Positions 50,233 through 63,386 of a DNA stretch of 64,000 bases are shown piece after piece. Numbering within the stretch: position 1 is the first letter of the stretch; every line of letters begins with the position of its first letter. Origin of the DNA: Larimichthys crocea (lineage: Eukaryota > Chordata > Actinopteri > Sciaenidae); contig NC_040011.1 of assembly GCF_000972845.2 (NCBI RefSeq), positions 25,090,379 to 25,154,378 on the forward strand, in the 5' to 3' direction. A program made the translations under genes and the position numbers. The notes beneath the pieces are model-generated. The model searched no databases, had not been told where the DNA came from, and was given only the letters and a program-made list of their open reading frames with translations.

Positions 50233-50274
50233 AAAAAGAAATGCACTGATCCGCTTATCAGTGCATTTCTTTTT
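50233..50274. other. Perfect 18-bp inverted repeat with 6-base loop
   Basis: Left arm AAAAAGAAATGCACTGAT (50233-50250) and right arm ATCAGTGCATTTCTTTTT (50257-50274) are exact reverse complements around the loop CCGCTT. Perfect arms in otherwise decayed repeat-flanked DNA suggest recent origin or selection. The stem is too short for a standard pre-miRNA. Confidence 0.8.
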
Positions 50275-50613
50275 GTCTCATGATTAATCCTAACTTTTAA
50301 AGCACACAATAATTGTTTTCTGGGTAGAATCTCCGGAATTACTTGAAGGGATTTTCTGTGACATTGTCATAAACAACGCTGGACTAAATGAAACCTCCTT
50401 ATCTAATCCTTGCAATGCAAACAGAAGCATTTCTTTCTAATAATGGCATTTATCATTCAAACAGAATTTACAGTAAGGAAAAAATTTCTGCACTTGGTAT
50501 CTTGAAAGTCACAACTCCAACCCAGGAATCTGAGCTGTACAGTTTTAATTATTTTTGGGATTACTTGAGGCCTGTTTTTCATCTTATCCAAACTATAATA
50601 ATAGACGAGTGTT

Positions 50614-50631
50614 GATATATATATATATATT
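50614..50631 (+). repeat. Short (TA)n tract
   Basis: About nine TA units, followed by an A-rich run. Confidence 0.8.
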
Positions 50632-53600
50632 AAAAAAAAGAGCTTAAGCGGCTTAACCTCTATTCACTCAGATCACCCAGGGACATGTGAATCATGCAAG
50701 ATGATTATTGAGAAAGGACTGCAATAACTCTATTAATATGTTAGTAAGAGTAAAAAAAATGACAACACCCTTAAAAAGAAAAGAAAAAAATCTGGAACAG
50801 CCAGAGTTACAGATTTATGTTTGTGAAGAGTTGCTTGGAGAACTTCAAAAACAGGAAATTGATCTTCTGAACTGTAATATAAAGTTCCTTCCAGCTCATT
50901 CCCTGTAGCAAAGCTCTGAAATGGCTCTGCAAGAGTTATGATGGTCAATGCAAATTAATGTAGCGCTGATTCATGGGAAAGCCCTCCATTGATGCCCTCT
51001 GCGCCATTTTATGGCCGTTATAAACCATAGCCTCCATCCACCTTAGAGCTGCATGCCTTATGAGACAAAACCAGATGTGGACTAGAGAAATACCAAAGGG
51101 AATAAAAAAAATGGAGGCAGTAAAAAAAATGTGAGGGGACAAACCCAACAGTCTGAATGATTAATCCACCAGTCAGTCCTGAATGCACTTGACACTTTTG
51201 CCACCCGATCCCCACTTTCACACCCCTATGTAGAGGACACCACCATGTCTTGGGTAATATAGTGTATTAATAGTCAGGATTATTTCACTGCAAGGCGTTA
51301 CACTGTATTTTTTGTTGTTGTTGTGGTGCAACGATAATATTACGCCACACTAATCTAACGTGGGTGGCATAACAGATTTGTTAACAGTAGGAGAAAAAAA
51401 CAATTTAAAACAAATGAAATGAAGACGCTGGGAGCTAAATGATTCATGACATGGGCTAATGAACCAGTGGTTTTCACCAGCTTGACTATTCATTTAGACG
51501 TAGTTAATATCGTCAAAATGAAAGGAAATAGTGAACAAAGACGCAAAGAAGCTCTGCCAACACACAGGGATGTGAAGTTTATTGTACTGTTACTGAATAA
51601 AACCAAAGCAAAATGTTTCATATGTCTAATTTTGTCCAATCTGTGATATGTTTGCTTAACACTGGACTGAGAGGAAAAATAACATCTTGTTGTTTCAGCT
51701 CCTTAGAGGCAGTCACAGTACATTGACCTGTTTTTCTCTGAAACTGTTCATTTGAGTAACCACAGCGGAGGAAAAAAGGGCTTTGGGCACTTCAGGCTGT
51801 CTCGAGCAAAAAATAAAAGAGCAGCAGTTGGCTTCAAATCCCTGCTTCTTTATATTACAGCGGCACTGCAGCAAAAAAGCAAGATAATTAGCAGTGACAA
51901 AAAGCCATATAAATAAGGAGATGGCAAGGAGGCCTGTCAGGTTTGAGCTCAGTTGCCTTGCAGACTCTTCTTTCCAACCATGCTCCTCCCTTGATAAGCC
52001 AAGCACATCAAGCCAACACCAGAGGCGGTACAGTGCGAGGTCCACTGACCACCGCCAACATGACACATTTAAAATGAGTGAAAAAGAGGCAATTAAAGAG
52101 AGGGCTGATGAGAAGTTGCTGCTAGGCACAGTCTACAACAAAGCAACATGAAAGTGGATGAAGTGATAAAGTGACTATATTTGTGCCAGTCAGCTGAAGA
52201 TCTGAATGACACCTGACATAAGCCAAAACGTCCTGGCCAAGGAGCCCATTACTTAGTTGCTAAGTTACTAACTTAGTTGCATCTAATGGTGCAGTCACTG
52301 CATTGCAATCTCCTCACATCACCCTCCCCTACCTAGTGTAAAGGAGAGACAACACTTGAAAGGCACTATGTAAAGTCAGTATTTAGTTTGTCTGTTCTTT
52401 GCTACTGTAGAAATACGGTGTTTCAATGGAAGAGGACCCACTCCCACTGTAGATATAAAAAGATAACAAAACCAAAAAGTAGTGTGTGTGTGCAGCAGTT
52501 GTTGTTTTCTTTTTTGCTTTTTATTTTAGAGCCCGTGTTAACAGGTTAGAGGAGCCAGACAGCTCAAATGAACACACACGGCAGCAGCGTTTCACTAGAG
52601 AGTAGAGGTCACACCTACTTGTTCAATGTGGCGCTTGCAGTTCTCAGCAGAAATAGACCGTAAAAATGATCTGTTGACAGTCGTATAGACATCATACCAG
52701 CAACATGTACACTTTCACTACAGTTTCATAACTCAACACTTCTGTATATCTTTCAGATTAAGAGCCCCCCTAGCATTTCTGAGCACCATTCATTTGTTTA
52801 CAAGGCATAATAAGATACAATATTGACCACACACTGGGGAAATTCACTTTTTACAACAAGACATCAAGATACACAAGATAGATAAGAACAATCAAAGATG
52901 GACTAGAAATAGGAAAATAAAATAAGTTACATACACCATTAAAAGTAAGTATATGGATATATATGGTGAATCATTTCACAGAAACAAGTGCACATTATTG
53001 ATTTGTCTTTATCAAAGGCAAACTCAATATAGAAAGATAAGGCAACAGCAGCAACATTGTATGTGGGGACACAACAGGCTTGAGGTAGCCGTCACATGCA
53101 CAGGTAGAGATAAAGGGGGTGCTACCTGGGGGTTTCATTTTGTTCTCATGTCCCCAAGAAATAGAAAGTCAGGACAAGCACTAGAAAAGTTAGAAAATTC
53201 CTCTAGATGCTCAGTCAATTTCGACTGGTTTGATGTTTACAGAGGCAAATGTTTGTCAAATACAAACAAAAAAAAGAAAATAGTATTTTTCTTGCGCAGA
53301 GTCAATAGACTCAGCTTTTATTACCAGATTCACATTTAAAAAATTGACAATAGATTGACCCTGAACGTAATGCTTTGGATTTATCAGCCAAAGAAGTTGA
53401 GTGTTAGGAGTTTTGAGATGCCGCAAACCACGTCATCCTAACTAACATTTACTGTATAACTAACGTGGCCTTATCTATCAGAGTACAGACATTATTTATC
53501 AGAGAGCTACACAATGTATTTGTATATGAATGGAAGAATGACAGGAGAATCAGGCCGTCAGTGCAAAAAGCCTCTTGTGTTTTTTTACATACTAATGTAG

Positions 53601-53701
53601 CATAACCATTGGAGACATTTTTAACGCTTGACTTAAAAACTGCTTTCGCACACATTCTTAGGTTTACACATGGCTTGTTATAGATTTATAGTATAATAAT
53701 T
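50632..53701. other. Intergenic, nothing recognised
   Basis: Frames of 138 (minus, 51713-52129) and 128 residues (plus, 52953-53339) lack domains, and no splice-bounded exon stands out. Confidence 0.4.
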
Positions 53702-53782
53702 GTACAGATTGTAAAGCCATCTGAGGCTAATGTACTTGGTGACTTTGGGCTATACAAATAAAATTGATTTGATTTGATTTAA
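53702..53782 (+). mobile_element. LINE/SINE 3' tail fragment ending in TTGAT repeats
   Basis: GTACAGATTGTAAAGCCATC, then CTGAGGCTAATG, TTGGGCTATACAAATAAAAT and three TTGAT-type units are the typical 3' end of a fish retroposon whose tail is a short tandem repeat. The 5' part is absent, as expected from 5'-truncated insertion. Confidence 0.6.
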
Positions 53783-54622
53783 TTGGCATTCAGACCTGGT
53801 TTTTGCTTTGGGATTTGCCCAAAGCAATCACTCTCTCCTGTTGCTGCCCTATGACCAACTCCACTGAAGGAACACAGCCAAAATAACCTTCCTCTAGGCT
53901 ATCATAGTAGTGACCACTGAGGTAGGAAAGAGGGATTCTTTCTCCACATTAACTTCCCAAGTCCAGGTTACAATGACCCACTTATTATGCTCCAGTATAA
54001 CTGTAATTCACCTGTAATGTACACACAGTGGCGTATACCCCACACCTAGAGCAAGACATTACCCTCTTTCTCATCTTCGTATTGCTGAGTTTCAAAGGTC
54101 TGTTCATAATCCTGCCTTTCAGATGTGTGGAGGCCTAATGTAAGGGGGTCTAAGCATCTGACAGCTCATCTCTTCAAAGGCTTTTGTCAGCTCGTTTCTC
54201 TGGAAGGGGATTTGAATAGCAAGGTCCCCACAGGAGCAAGTCTGCCCTGAGCTCATCTCTCATCTCCACACTGGTCTGCAGGCTGTGTCCAAGTGGAGGA
54301 TTCGGTGGAATTCTGGAAACAAACTCTTGTTGACAAACGCATGCTGAATGAATAGCTATATTAATTTGGCTGGATAAACAGTGTAAGAATTCATGTCCAG
54401 GAAAAGTGCTGCCATCCTGGTGTTATTTAATGGTGAACACTGCCAAATCTTACTGCACTTCTCTAAAAACAATACAAATAATTTTAAATGACCTGAAGCT
54501 TAAAACTTACTTTCTGTAGCATTTTCTTTTTGTTTAATCATGGCTGAAATTATAATGAGAATGTAATTATAGTACTGTATCAAAGCTAATCCTAGTGGAG
54601 AATATTTCTGTCATTACTCTAG

Positions 54623-54807
54623 AGCTTCTGGCCCACAGCTATACTTCCTGCATGACATCATATATAGTTCAGGATCATTATTCCTCTCTGGAGCCTTGCG
54701 ATTGTCTACAAAAAGCTCCTGCCTGATGCCACAGCCCCAAATGTCTGATAACCATACTGATGGCTTGCCCTTGCTCACATCCTCATTAAGAAAGTACAGG
54801 ACAAGGA
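54623..54807. other. Exon-like open segment, strand and reality uncertain
   Basis: On the plus strand a good acceptor (TTACTCTAG, AG at 54621-54622) and a perfect donor (GTAAGT at 54808-54813) bound 185 bp that are open in one frame (from 54624). On the minus strand the same DNA is open over 54614-54865 with a charged, non-repetitive composition. Neither translation resembles a family I know. It could be an exon of a gene with large introns, a conserved non-coding element, or chance. Confidence 0.15.
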
Positions 54808-56904
54808 GTAAGTTGGGTAAACAAGCTGAATCCATTCCATTAATGGCTGTGCGCTCCCCTGCCACACTACCATTAATTATCTGGTCTTACAGAGAGATTA
54901 GATGAGAGAAAACAACGATCCACGTGCCTGCATCTACTGCCTGGAGGTCTGCTGATTTGAATTAAACAGACATTTCTCATGGAGCTACAACAAACTTCTC
55001 CAAACATCATTTTTTTACAGGATTTAATTCCTCATGTTCTCGAAACGTCTAGAATCTAGCAATTTAAACAAATAAGCTTTTTTTTTTATTTTAAACACAT
55101 TATTTTGACAGTTAAGCAAACACAATGAGGTGAAGACAGAAATAGATTCCCCCCTAGAAAAGCCACGGAGTCTGGAGGACAGAGTGGCCACTGCATAACA
55201 AGAGCTAACTTGACTAAACCTCATCAACTGAGAGCTGTGACTTCTCTGGGGACTGTTGCAATCAATGAACTTGGTGAATTACTCAGAGGCCAGGAAATAT
55301 TGTTAAACACAGTATAATCACTGATGGCCTTGTTCCCCCCTTGTGGTGAAACATTTCTTAAATTAATGCATTAACTTATTCAGCACCTCTACTTTCAAAA
55401 GGACATGACAAAACTAACAACCTAAGGCATATTGACATTGCAGCAGAAAAACAAGGTTCTTGCACAGCATGCTCTGCAGTTTTTATCACTCCAAGACTTA
55501 CAAGGACACTGTGCATGGCGCCAGGAGAAATATTTTGACTGATCTTAATATTTTATTTATTAATATACAGTTCTACAAATTCAAAAAGAAAAGTAGGCAA
55601 ATTAGTTTTTCTTCCATGTTTCAGTTTAAGATGTGGTCAACAGCAATAATAACAATAACAATGAGGAGTTTTTCTGTTTTTACACATTATGTGAAATAGC
55701 AGCATGCAGCCATTCCACCTAAAATTTGCCCTATAATGCAGTATATTACAATGCAAACATGCAATTAATACGCAAAATAGTCTGGAGCTGTTCTTAATAT
55801 CGTAAATTGCTTGTGAAACACAGCCATTTGGTTGTAATCAGTACAATGTGATGTGTATGAACAATGTGTGTGGGGGAGAAAAAACAAATGTTCTTGTTAT
55901 GCTTACATAAAATGTTTCTTGATGATTTTAATTATTGAAATATTTATAAAAGGTGAAGCTATTAACCATTCTAGCATCTGAACGATGCCAACTAACCCTA
56001 ATGATGGCTAATCTCCAATTTGGCAGCCATTTCTAAAACTATGTGGCCTCAGTAAACTACAGTCAAGAAGCCTGACATTACAAAAAATTGTGAAACAAAA
56101 AAAGTGAAAAAGCCATGCTAAAAAAGAACTAAAGAAATAAGATATCTCAAGATATGGTACAAAAGTGTAAATGCAAAGTGTTGGGCTGTCTTTAAGGCAC
56201 ATTGCCACAGCGTTAAGTCACATAGGCACTTTCGATTGATATGATAGTGTGTCATCCCACTGAGGCTGTGAAAAGATCTTCAAAGTCACCTCATCTCTCC
56301 TCGAGGCAGCAAGGAAGATAATACAGGTGCAACACAGTGAATTGCATCAATCACTGTCAGAAATTCTATGAAATCATTTCAGCACATTTAATGAGCAACC
56401 GTAAATATCCTTCATTATTGATACCTACAATCAATGTAAGCTACATGCTATTTGTGAGAAGCCCCCTTTTACAGCCAAAGTGGGAAAATGACCTGGAAAC
56501 ACAGCTAACATTTATTATATCACAGTTGTAATAAATCATTGTGGTCCTGCTGGTCTCTAAACACCACTGCTCTGGAGGCAGTCCTCCTTATTATGTATGG
56601 GTTCAGTAGTTTCCCCCCTCTGGAGCTACGTTCCTTTCTGGTTTCATTTTTTCATTTCAAAGTTTATATACAGATCAGGTTTATACTGTAAATATTTATT
56701 TGCCATGAAAAGGTGAGGTCACAGTCTTATATTCTCTAAAAATGGTGATGACATTTGGCTAGGAGATGATAAATAAAACAGGGTAGGAAAGGTTTTATAT
56801 TTTTAGATGTGGCTCAAATATAACATTTAGTGAGTTTAAAATTAGTTTTACACCAAGGACCATTCATAGCTTCTGGATACAATCACAGCCACCAATCAAC
56901 CTTT

Positions 56905-57002
56905 TAATTGCATGTCTTTGGATTGTGGGAGCAAGCCAGAGTACCCGGAGAGTACCCACACAGACACAGGGAGGAACCAGGAACCTCCTTGCTGTGAGGC
57001 AA
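56905..57002 (+). repeat. Retroposon-derived dispersed repeat fragment
   Basis: TGCATGTCTTTGGATTGTGG, CCCACACAGACACAGGGAGG and CTCCTTGCTGTGAGGCAA follow the order of a very common fish repeat, which reads TGCATGTCTTTGGACTGTGG and ends TTGCTGTGAGGC. It is shortened internally. Confidence 0.55.
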
Positions 57003-60000
57003 GAATATACATTTGCCATCTTCATCATGAAAGTCAGAAAAAGATATATTACTTTTTAAAAAAAGCTCCTCTAATCTTATTACATTGTTTGTTTCATTAA
57101 TACGAACCACACAACTCACTTTAAAAGGAATAATTGCAGAGAATCAGATGGCAACATTCATACCAATCAAATGTTGAACTATTCCTTCAACTGTCCATCT
57201 ATAGAACCAGCAAAGAAAACCAGTTGCTCTCTGACATTGCTGGCTATTGACCAAATTGCTACATGGGAGTTTACAGCCAGCATGTGAGCATACGGCATGG
57301 GTTACACCACCAAGTATGCTACATCCTTTACTCATCCTCCACATCATCTGGCGTTCCTCCACACTGTATTTAAAAAGGCTAAAGGATAGAGAGTCACCTA
57401 TTCAGGGGTCCACTACATATCACTTATCAAAACAGGAAGATGCCAATATTTATTCCTACTGTAGGGGATTGATGTGAAGCTGTCACAGCCTCATCAGCAT
57501 GCTTTCCAATACGGCAATTACAGTATACACAGGCATATGGCAAGCTGAAGGTCATCTGCAGAATGGTGTATGTGTGTGTGTGTGTGGTGAACATAAAATT
57601 AATTGAATGTAAGAGGCAGTATGAATACTGATGTACCACAGGGAGTAACAGATGTGAGACTTCAATCCAAAGCCACTATATTAAGTTGAGAGTGAAAATA
57701 TGTTTAAATTGGCGAGCAGGGCTCTGTCTTGTCCCACTGATAATTAGGCTTGATCATTCACCCTCCTTCTCTCTCTTTCTCTCTCACACACACACACAGT
57801 AGTGGGCTCTTTGTTTCCACATTATGAGTCACCACTGTGTTTAAACTAATTTTATTGAGGTCTATTTATCTCAGAAAAACTAGCTTTGCAGAGTTTGCAA
57901 ACTCACTGTACACACAGAACTATACACATTCGACTCAGGGCTACTGTATTCAGAACCATCTGTAGTGATACCGTAGAACTATGAGTACAGATGGATATAT
58001 TTGCTGTACCTTGTATATGTCGGAGCCCTAAAGACATTGCATGTAGCAGATGTCGTGCAGAGATAAGAGAAGAGTTTCACTAATTAGCGCTTTGATGTGA
58101 GTGCAAGGGAAAGCTTTACATGATCAAGCTGAAACAATCTGCAGCTCTAAATATTTTAATGATAGAAAAAAAAATGTCTTGATGACTTTCCAATTCGTTC
58201 AATTATGTTTGTATTATATATTAAGTTTAAAACAAATCTGCTGCTCTAATTTTAAAAAAGACCTATATTACTCTCGGTGAGGATTCATGAATAGTCAGCA
58301 CTGGGAATAGGGATTTAAGTCTGTACTCAATGCCGTTATACGTAAAATTGTATGCAGAGATTAGTATGGATGAGGAGATTGTTTGACTGTTTATGGAGGC
58401 AAAATGCTTCTGCCTGGAGTGCAAATCCCTCTGGAGAGAGCGATTTGGTCGCTATATCCTGCTGCATTTGCATCAGCTTCAACAGCGTATGTCCAATCAG
58501 ACGAACCCGTGCTAACCTACAGCGACTTCACCCCTCCATATCTGCCGGCGGGAACAGCAGATATCATTCTCAACCCCATCAGTAACGAAACTCCTCCACT
58601 CACATTCTGTTTTGTCTTTAATAAATCAGCCTGGCAACACCCACATATTCCTGTGGCCCTCAGAAAAGGAATTTATCATTCAGCTGTTGACCAAATCTGG
58701 CACACCCCGAGCTGTGCTGGCAACAGCCAGGGAGGTTACGCACATACAGTTGATTTATTGGCATGATATACTGGACAAAGCAAAATAAAATATGTTCCAC
58801 GGGACATAAGCCATTTATCTCAGATCTGTCACAAACTAATCTTCATAGCAAGGACAAGCAGAAATTGAAAAAGGGAAAACAGTAGCAAGTTGACCAAGTA
58901 AGCAAAGTACTGCATTGTATTCAAGCACAAAGATACCTTCAACTAAAAATGTATTTTTAAATCTAGTGTCTAGTCTCTTGATAACAAAAGATGTTCTTGA
59001 AGAAAATGTCAGACTGACATTCAGAGTGCAGAATGAAGCACCAAACGACTTGTGTCCTCAACAACAACAAGCCCGGTGTTACGTTGTGTTCTGTAAATTA
59101 GATGTTTGCAGGTTTTATGATGCCATGTAGATGGCATGATTTCTGGGTTTGGATGCTTGTTCTGCTGGGAGGTGAGCCACAGTGTGCTGCATTGGAGCTC
59201 TTTCTCAGTCCAGAGTGCAGACCAACACGCTCAAGCCAACTCGTCAGGAGAAAAGGAACATATTTCACCCAGCATATGGAATCTCAATGGGGGCCCGATA
59301 AAGCAGACCGCTGGCATTGCCCTCTGTACCTGCGGAAAACAATTAATCCTCATTCCCTCCCGCCTTGGTGGATCTAGTTTGGACCTGTGTCAGCAGGCAC
59401 AGAGAGACGAAGGATAAGAGAGAAAATCTGAAGATCAGACTCTTTGGCTACTTCTTACATATAAGCATTTATCTCTCCTGTGACCTAGGAGATGCAGTAC
59501 CACCATTTCTCTGGCAGCAAGAAAAGCCTGCTCACTCTGCCATAATAAAGGGCACAAGACAGAGATGGAGTGAGAAAGGGGGTCATCTCATACTGTGTCA
59601 GGCCATATGCTCTGACCTCTCCATTCAGTTCAAATGGCCTCGGCTTTTATGAAGTACAAAAACTCTGTGGAAGACATTCCTCTTGATGTATTTCATCTTC
59701 CAAGCTCAGTCCTTGTCAGTGGCCAGAGCATGTTATTGCAGTACAGCGTGGAGATGGGCAAATGACCTATGGCACAGTTATAATTTCCAATCCAAACAAA
59801 TTAGCCAATTAATGCCATTTTGAATGTGCTTTGATTTAAGAGCATTTGGTGAAAGCCATTAGAAATTACTTAGCCTGGATTTCTATTTAAAGAATATGTC
59901 AAAGGTTTAATTGTCTTGCATGTATCATTCCAGTCAATGATGCAGAGCTTAAGTTCGTTGGGGTTGAGTGGTATCACAGTGACTCATCACTGACTAGTGT

Positions 60001-60469
60001 TTTTGACTGAGTAAAAGCTCTACAAAAGGTAAGAAATGAATGCTAGTGCTCCCCAGGTGCTCTCTCTTGTGCCAGTTCCTCTCTACCTACAAACTACCTC
60101 TGACAAACTTCCAAACAGTCCCTGAAATATTACCCATAAAGCCCAACGCCACTATAAACCCGGAGCTGTCAGCTGATTTGTGAATCCAATTAGCTTCCTC
60201 TCTGTAATGGGTGTGTTCAGCACCATGATGTAAGTCAGCTGCTGCTGGCATCTGTCAAATATGCAGCCTTCACAGAGAACAACATGCAGAATCTGAGAAA
60301 ACTTAAAAACTTTATAGCACTACCCTAAAAGAATAGGCCATTACACCAAAGACTATAGATCATGAGGACAAAAGTGCCATTCTGATATGGAAAATAGAAA
60401 AGTGGAAGCCAATTAAATTACATTAAAGGGAATTAGATGCATAATATACAGCCTTTTACTCACCTAGAG
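57003..60469. other. Intergenic, overlapping open frames without known domains
   Basis: Segments 58352-58766 and 59102-59417 are open in two or three frames at once and slightly richer in GC. This could mark conserved non-coding sequence or old coding sequence, but the translations match nothing I know. Short GT and CA runs occur at 57570-57590 and 57785-57800. Confidence 0.3.
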
Positions 60470-61095
60470 AAAGCCAACTTTGTCCACCACTTTTGTCCAG
60501 ACAGAATATCTCAGATGGATTACCGTGAAATTTTGTCCAGGCATTCATATTGCTCAGAGGATGAACCCTGCTGACTTTGGCGATCCCCAACTTCTTCTCT
60601 AGCACCATCGGCAGGTCAAAGTTTTCGGTTATCTTACGAAATATCTCAACATCTACTTAATTGGTTAGGATAAAATGTGTATGGACATTCAAGGTCCCCA
60701 GAGGATAAAGCCTACTGACACTGGAGATGTCCTGATTTTTCTTCTAACGTCAATATAAATCTGTCTTTTGTAGTTTTGGGTTAAATGTCTCAACAACTAT
60801 TGGATGAACTGCCATAAAATTTGATGGAGATATTAGATACATTAAAAGACAGCTTCAGGATGAACTACAATCACACTGGTGATCCTCTCACTTTATGACT
60901 ACATGCCTGAAAAACTAACATTTCCACCAGCCATACATCACTTTGTGCCATTTAGCAAATGTTGGCATGCTAACACGCTAAACTAATATGGTGAACATGG
61001 TAAAATGTATGCATTCTTAGCATTTAACCCAAAGCATCATTGAGCCTACATACAGCCTCCCAGAGCCTCGAGCATGGCATGTGTCTACACGCATG
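60470..61095 (+). repeat. Teleost interspersed repeat, GCTAAC/GTTAGC-rich family, copy 2
   Basis: A longer copy of the family at 22050-22482. It shows the internally repeated phrase 'gatggattaccgtgaaatt' and 'ggatgaactgccataaaatt', followed by CAGAGGATGAACCCTGCTGA, GCAAATGTTGGCATGCTAAC, ACGCTAAACTAATATGGTGA and ACAGCCTCCCAGAGC. No coding content. Confidence 0.65.
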
Positions 61096-63302
61096 TTTGT
61101 CTGGAGGCTGCTATTCTCTCATCCATGGACTGTTATTTATTTTTTTACAAGAAAATGGTAATTTATGCATGCTAAATTGCAGCACACAGCACCTAAATTG
61201 AGGTCATTAAACACATTCACACCTTCCTGCATTCACGGCCCAAACACTGAGGTGCAGAAATGTATGCAGTGAGTAAGTAACAGAAAATGGTGAGATGAGC
61301 GTTTGCTGACAGCACTGTGGGAGTGCAAACTGAAGGTACACAACAGTTGGCATCAGTTGACATCTGGGAGAGAGACCGACTGCTGACAGGGAGATTATCT
61401 CCACCGGAGCTGCTGCACAGTGGGAGCTGTCCACTGCAGCTGTGATGCTCCGTGGGGAGCACGGACTACAAGGTCTGGTTGGAGAGACTTTTACAGATAT
61501 AGAAAAAAAATATAGTGCAAAATATATTATTGTATTCTACTCACTTAGCACACATTGCCATACTACAAGACATTGAGAGGTGGAGAGAGCAGCCATCAAA
61601 GGACTGGTGAAATGATATGCAGGAATGCAGCGATGATGACTCAGATCCCATGGGCATCTGTCACTTTTACATGGTCTGGCCAGTTTGATGTCAAATGCTC
61701 AATGTGGTGATATAAAAAAAAGTGGGAGGTGGGACAAAGCATGGAAAGGACAGAATCTTTCTGTGTGTGTGTGTGTCATTGTTCAATAGCGTTCCTCCTG
61801 TCTTTGGAAAATGTTGGAGGGATTATTTTTAGCTCCATTGCAGTCAGTTTTAATACATCTAATTAAATCCTTGCCAAATATAGAGGAAGAGTGGTGCAGT
61901 ATTTTTATCCTAGTTTGTCTTAGCACCAAATTGGTAACTTGACTTTGGAGCTTTGACGTCGTTATTTTCTCCATCTTATTTCCTGCTGAGCTTGTGAAGG
62001 TCTTGCCAAAAGACCAAATGCACTGAGGAAGATATTGACAATGTATCCATACACAGTAAAGTAGTAATTTTATTTCATCACACTGTTTTTATTTCCTCAG
62101 GCTCAGAAAATAATCAGATGGGGCATATGATCTGTTTGAGACCTGCAGCCTAAAGAGGGATTCAGATTGGTCTGACCCAGGTGGAGGTCTCCTCAGCTCA
62201 TAGACGAGGCCAAATCAATGAGGGATGCAGTGAAACGCAGACAGCAAACCCCACTGGGAAGGTGTTTGGATGCACAGCCACAGGCAGAGGAGAGATGTGA
62301 ATGTAGATGAGAATTCACATGCCGAGAAGGCTGCAAGGACTCACATAAGCATGAGAGGTGAATAAATGAGCCCTGACAGGAACCATAGGAGCTGATGTCT
62401 TTCACTGGATTTGTGCTTCTTCCATCTATATGTTATCTATATATTATTTTCTTTGGTAGATGTTTTAAGATGGTGTTGCGCAACAGGATCACAGAAAACA
62501 CTTTTGGAGTTACAGGAAAGTAAATGTATGACCTGTATAACTTTTGTACTTCTAACAAAGAAAGATATTATCTACATTATCAACTAAATGTGAAGAGGAA
62601 ACAGCTGTTATGTCATGTTAAATATGTCTATGTATTATGTTGCAGAGATATCTACTGAATTTGGCCCGCTAACTGATTTGTTTCAGCCCAGACTTTCTAG
62701 TATTACCACTTGTGATCGCTAATCACTGCAATATTCAGTCTGCCCTCAGTCCAACATGAGGACGAAAGAGTAGAGAATTGAGTGGATTGACAGAGCTGCT
62801 GCTAACTAACAGTTCTGGCCTCTGCAGGCCACGGGAGCTGTGGAGCGGAGACCCAAAGGCAGATTTGGAGATTCTTAAAGAATAAACACCGTCAGGGAGT
62901 CACACCGGATTCTGCTCTGATCCAGTACCTGTAGAAAGACAATTTTTTTAACTTTTGGGATTTGTGGATTTGAGAAGTGGATTGGTCTTAACTCCTGCTT
63001 CTAAACATGTCTGCAACAGCAGTCTGCAGCTGCCATTCTACTTCATATTTGTGCAGGGACAATAACACGGTAATAATAACAAGGAGATTGCTTGGAGAAA
63101 AGTAGGCAAGGCAAAACATTTTTGTAAGTTCAGTTGTATTTGAACTATAAAGTTTGCTTAGCTCTGATCTGTCCAAAGTTTGTTCAGAAAGCGAGAAAGA
63201 AAGCAAACTAGACAAACAAGACCTGACAGTCAGCATCATGGTGTAGTTACTTTGGAATCAAAATGCAGAAAAATGCGTTCATTTTGTGTTCATAGTACTG
63301 TA

Positions 63303-63386
63303 AAGTTAGAAAGTACATTGAGTGGTTCAGTGTTAGCACATTGAAGTTAGAAAGTACATTGAGTGGTTCAGTGTTAGCACATTGAA
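63303..63386 (+). repeat. Exact tandem duplication, two 41-bp units
   Basis: The unit beginning GTTAGAAAGTACATTGAGTG and ending AGCACATTGAA occurs at about 63305 and again 41 bases later, without a difference that I can see. Identity implies a recent event. It is not part of any recognised repeat. Confidence 0.85.
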
